From the NCBI RefSeq assembly GCF_022538055.1, contig NZ_JAKZAM010000005.1, positions 151,447-215,446 on the forward strand: a DNA stretch of 64,000 nucleotides, in the 5' to 3' direction. The stretch comes from Cognataquiflexum nitidum. GTDB lineage: Bacteria > Bacteroidota > Bacteroidia > Cytophagales > Cyclobacteriaceae. Below, piece after piece: positions 63,979 through 64,000 of the stretch; the first letter of the stretch is position 1, and every line of letters begins with the position of its first letter. The notes beneath the pieces were generated by a model. The model made no database searches. It saw nothing but the letters and a program-made list of their open reading frames with translations, and was not told the DNA's origin. The position numbers and the translations under genes are program-made.

Positions 63979-64000
63979 TTGATTTTCTGTATCAGAGGAA

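Overview
The window is a stretch of chromosome from a member of the Bacteroidota, most likely order Cytophagales and close to Cyclobacteriaceae (Algoriphagus/Cyclobacterium-like). This is inferred from two very large secreted proteins with type IX secretion (T9SS) sorting domains (one type A, one type B), a PorP/SprF-family outer-membrane protein, Bacteroidota-only families (DUF3078, DUF4136 and DUF6503 types), promoters of the TTG/TAnnTTTG type, and housekeeping genes of bacteroidete character. The DNA is AT-rich, but the giant gene at 1-16 kb looks clearly richer in GC than its surroundings. I see no phage, insertion sequence, CRISPR array, rRNA or T9SS core gene.

Layout. 1-16.3 kb: a mostly empty leader with three 21-bp-spaced direct repeats, a small ORF, and one 15.2-kb gene for a 5066-residue T9SS type A modular surface protein (NHL, LamG-like, cadherin, YDG, MBG and Big_2 modules, many recently duplicated at DNA level). 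17-33 kb: housekeeping and metabolic genes, namely gluQ, two small envelope proteins, a DUF4442 protein, an M48 lipoprotein protease, a DEDDh exonuclease coupled to mpl, dnaB, an MDR oxidoreductase, the etfB-etfA-bifunctional nuclease operon, a nucleoside transporter, a cyclophilin and a POT peptide transporter. 33-41 kb: small and little-known genes (a 48-residue membrane protein, a 64-residue protein that is two-thirds Asp/Glu, a CxC protein), a receiver-only response regulator, Mpo1-like and DUF4136 proteins, DUF3078, a tandem universal stress protein, sucC directly followed by tRNA-Arg(TCG), lolD-like and EamA genes.

41-47.3 kb is the most interesting part. An Asp-rich lipoprotein and a periplasmic TPR-CHAT (caspase-like) protein form one operon. 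Facing it is an ECF sigma factor overlapping a membrane-spanning, TPR-bearing putative anti-sigma factor, followed by a second lipoprotein. The arrangement suggests a membrane signalling circuit in which the CHAT protease could cut the anti-sigma factor and free the sigma factor. This resembles in logic the TPR-CHAT/Csx30/sigma module of type III-E CRISPR, but no CRISPR is present. It is an inference from architecture and gene order only.

47.4-51.3 kb: an NAD salvage operon (nicotinate phosphoribosyltransferase, PRPP synthetase, nicotinamidase) and a DUF2490 protein. 51.3-63 kb: a T9SS type B adhesin of 3227 residues with about 34 SprB-type repeats, plus a PorP/SprF protein. The leader and first codons of the adhesin gene are duplicated in front of a 71-codon ORF and the porP gene. 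A GreA/GreB-like coiled-coil gene and an operator-like palindrome close the window.
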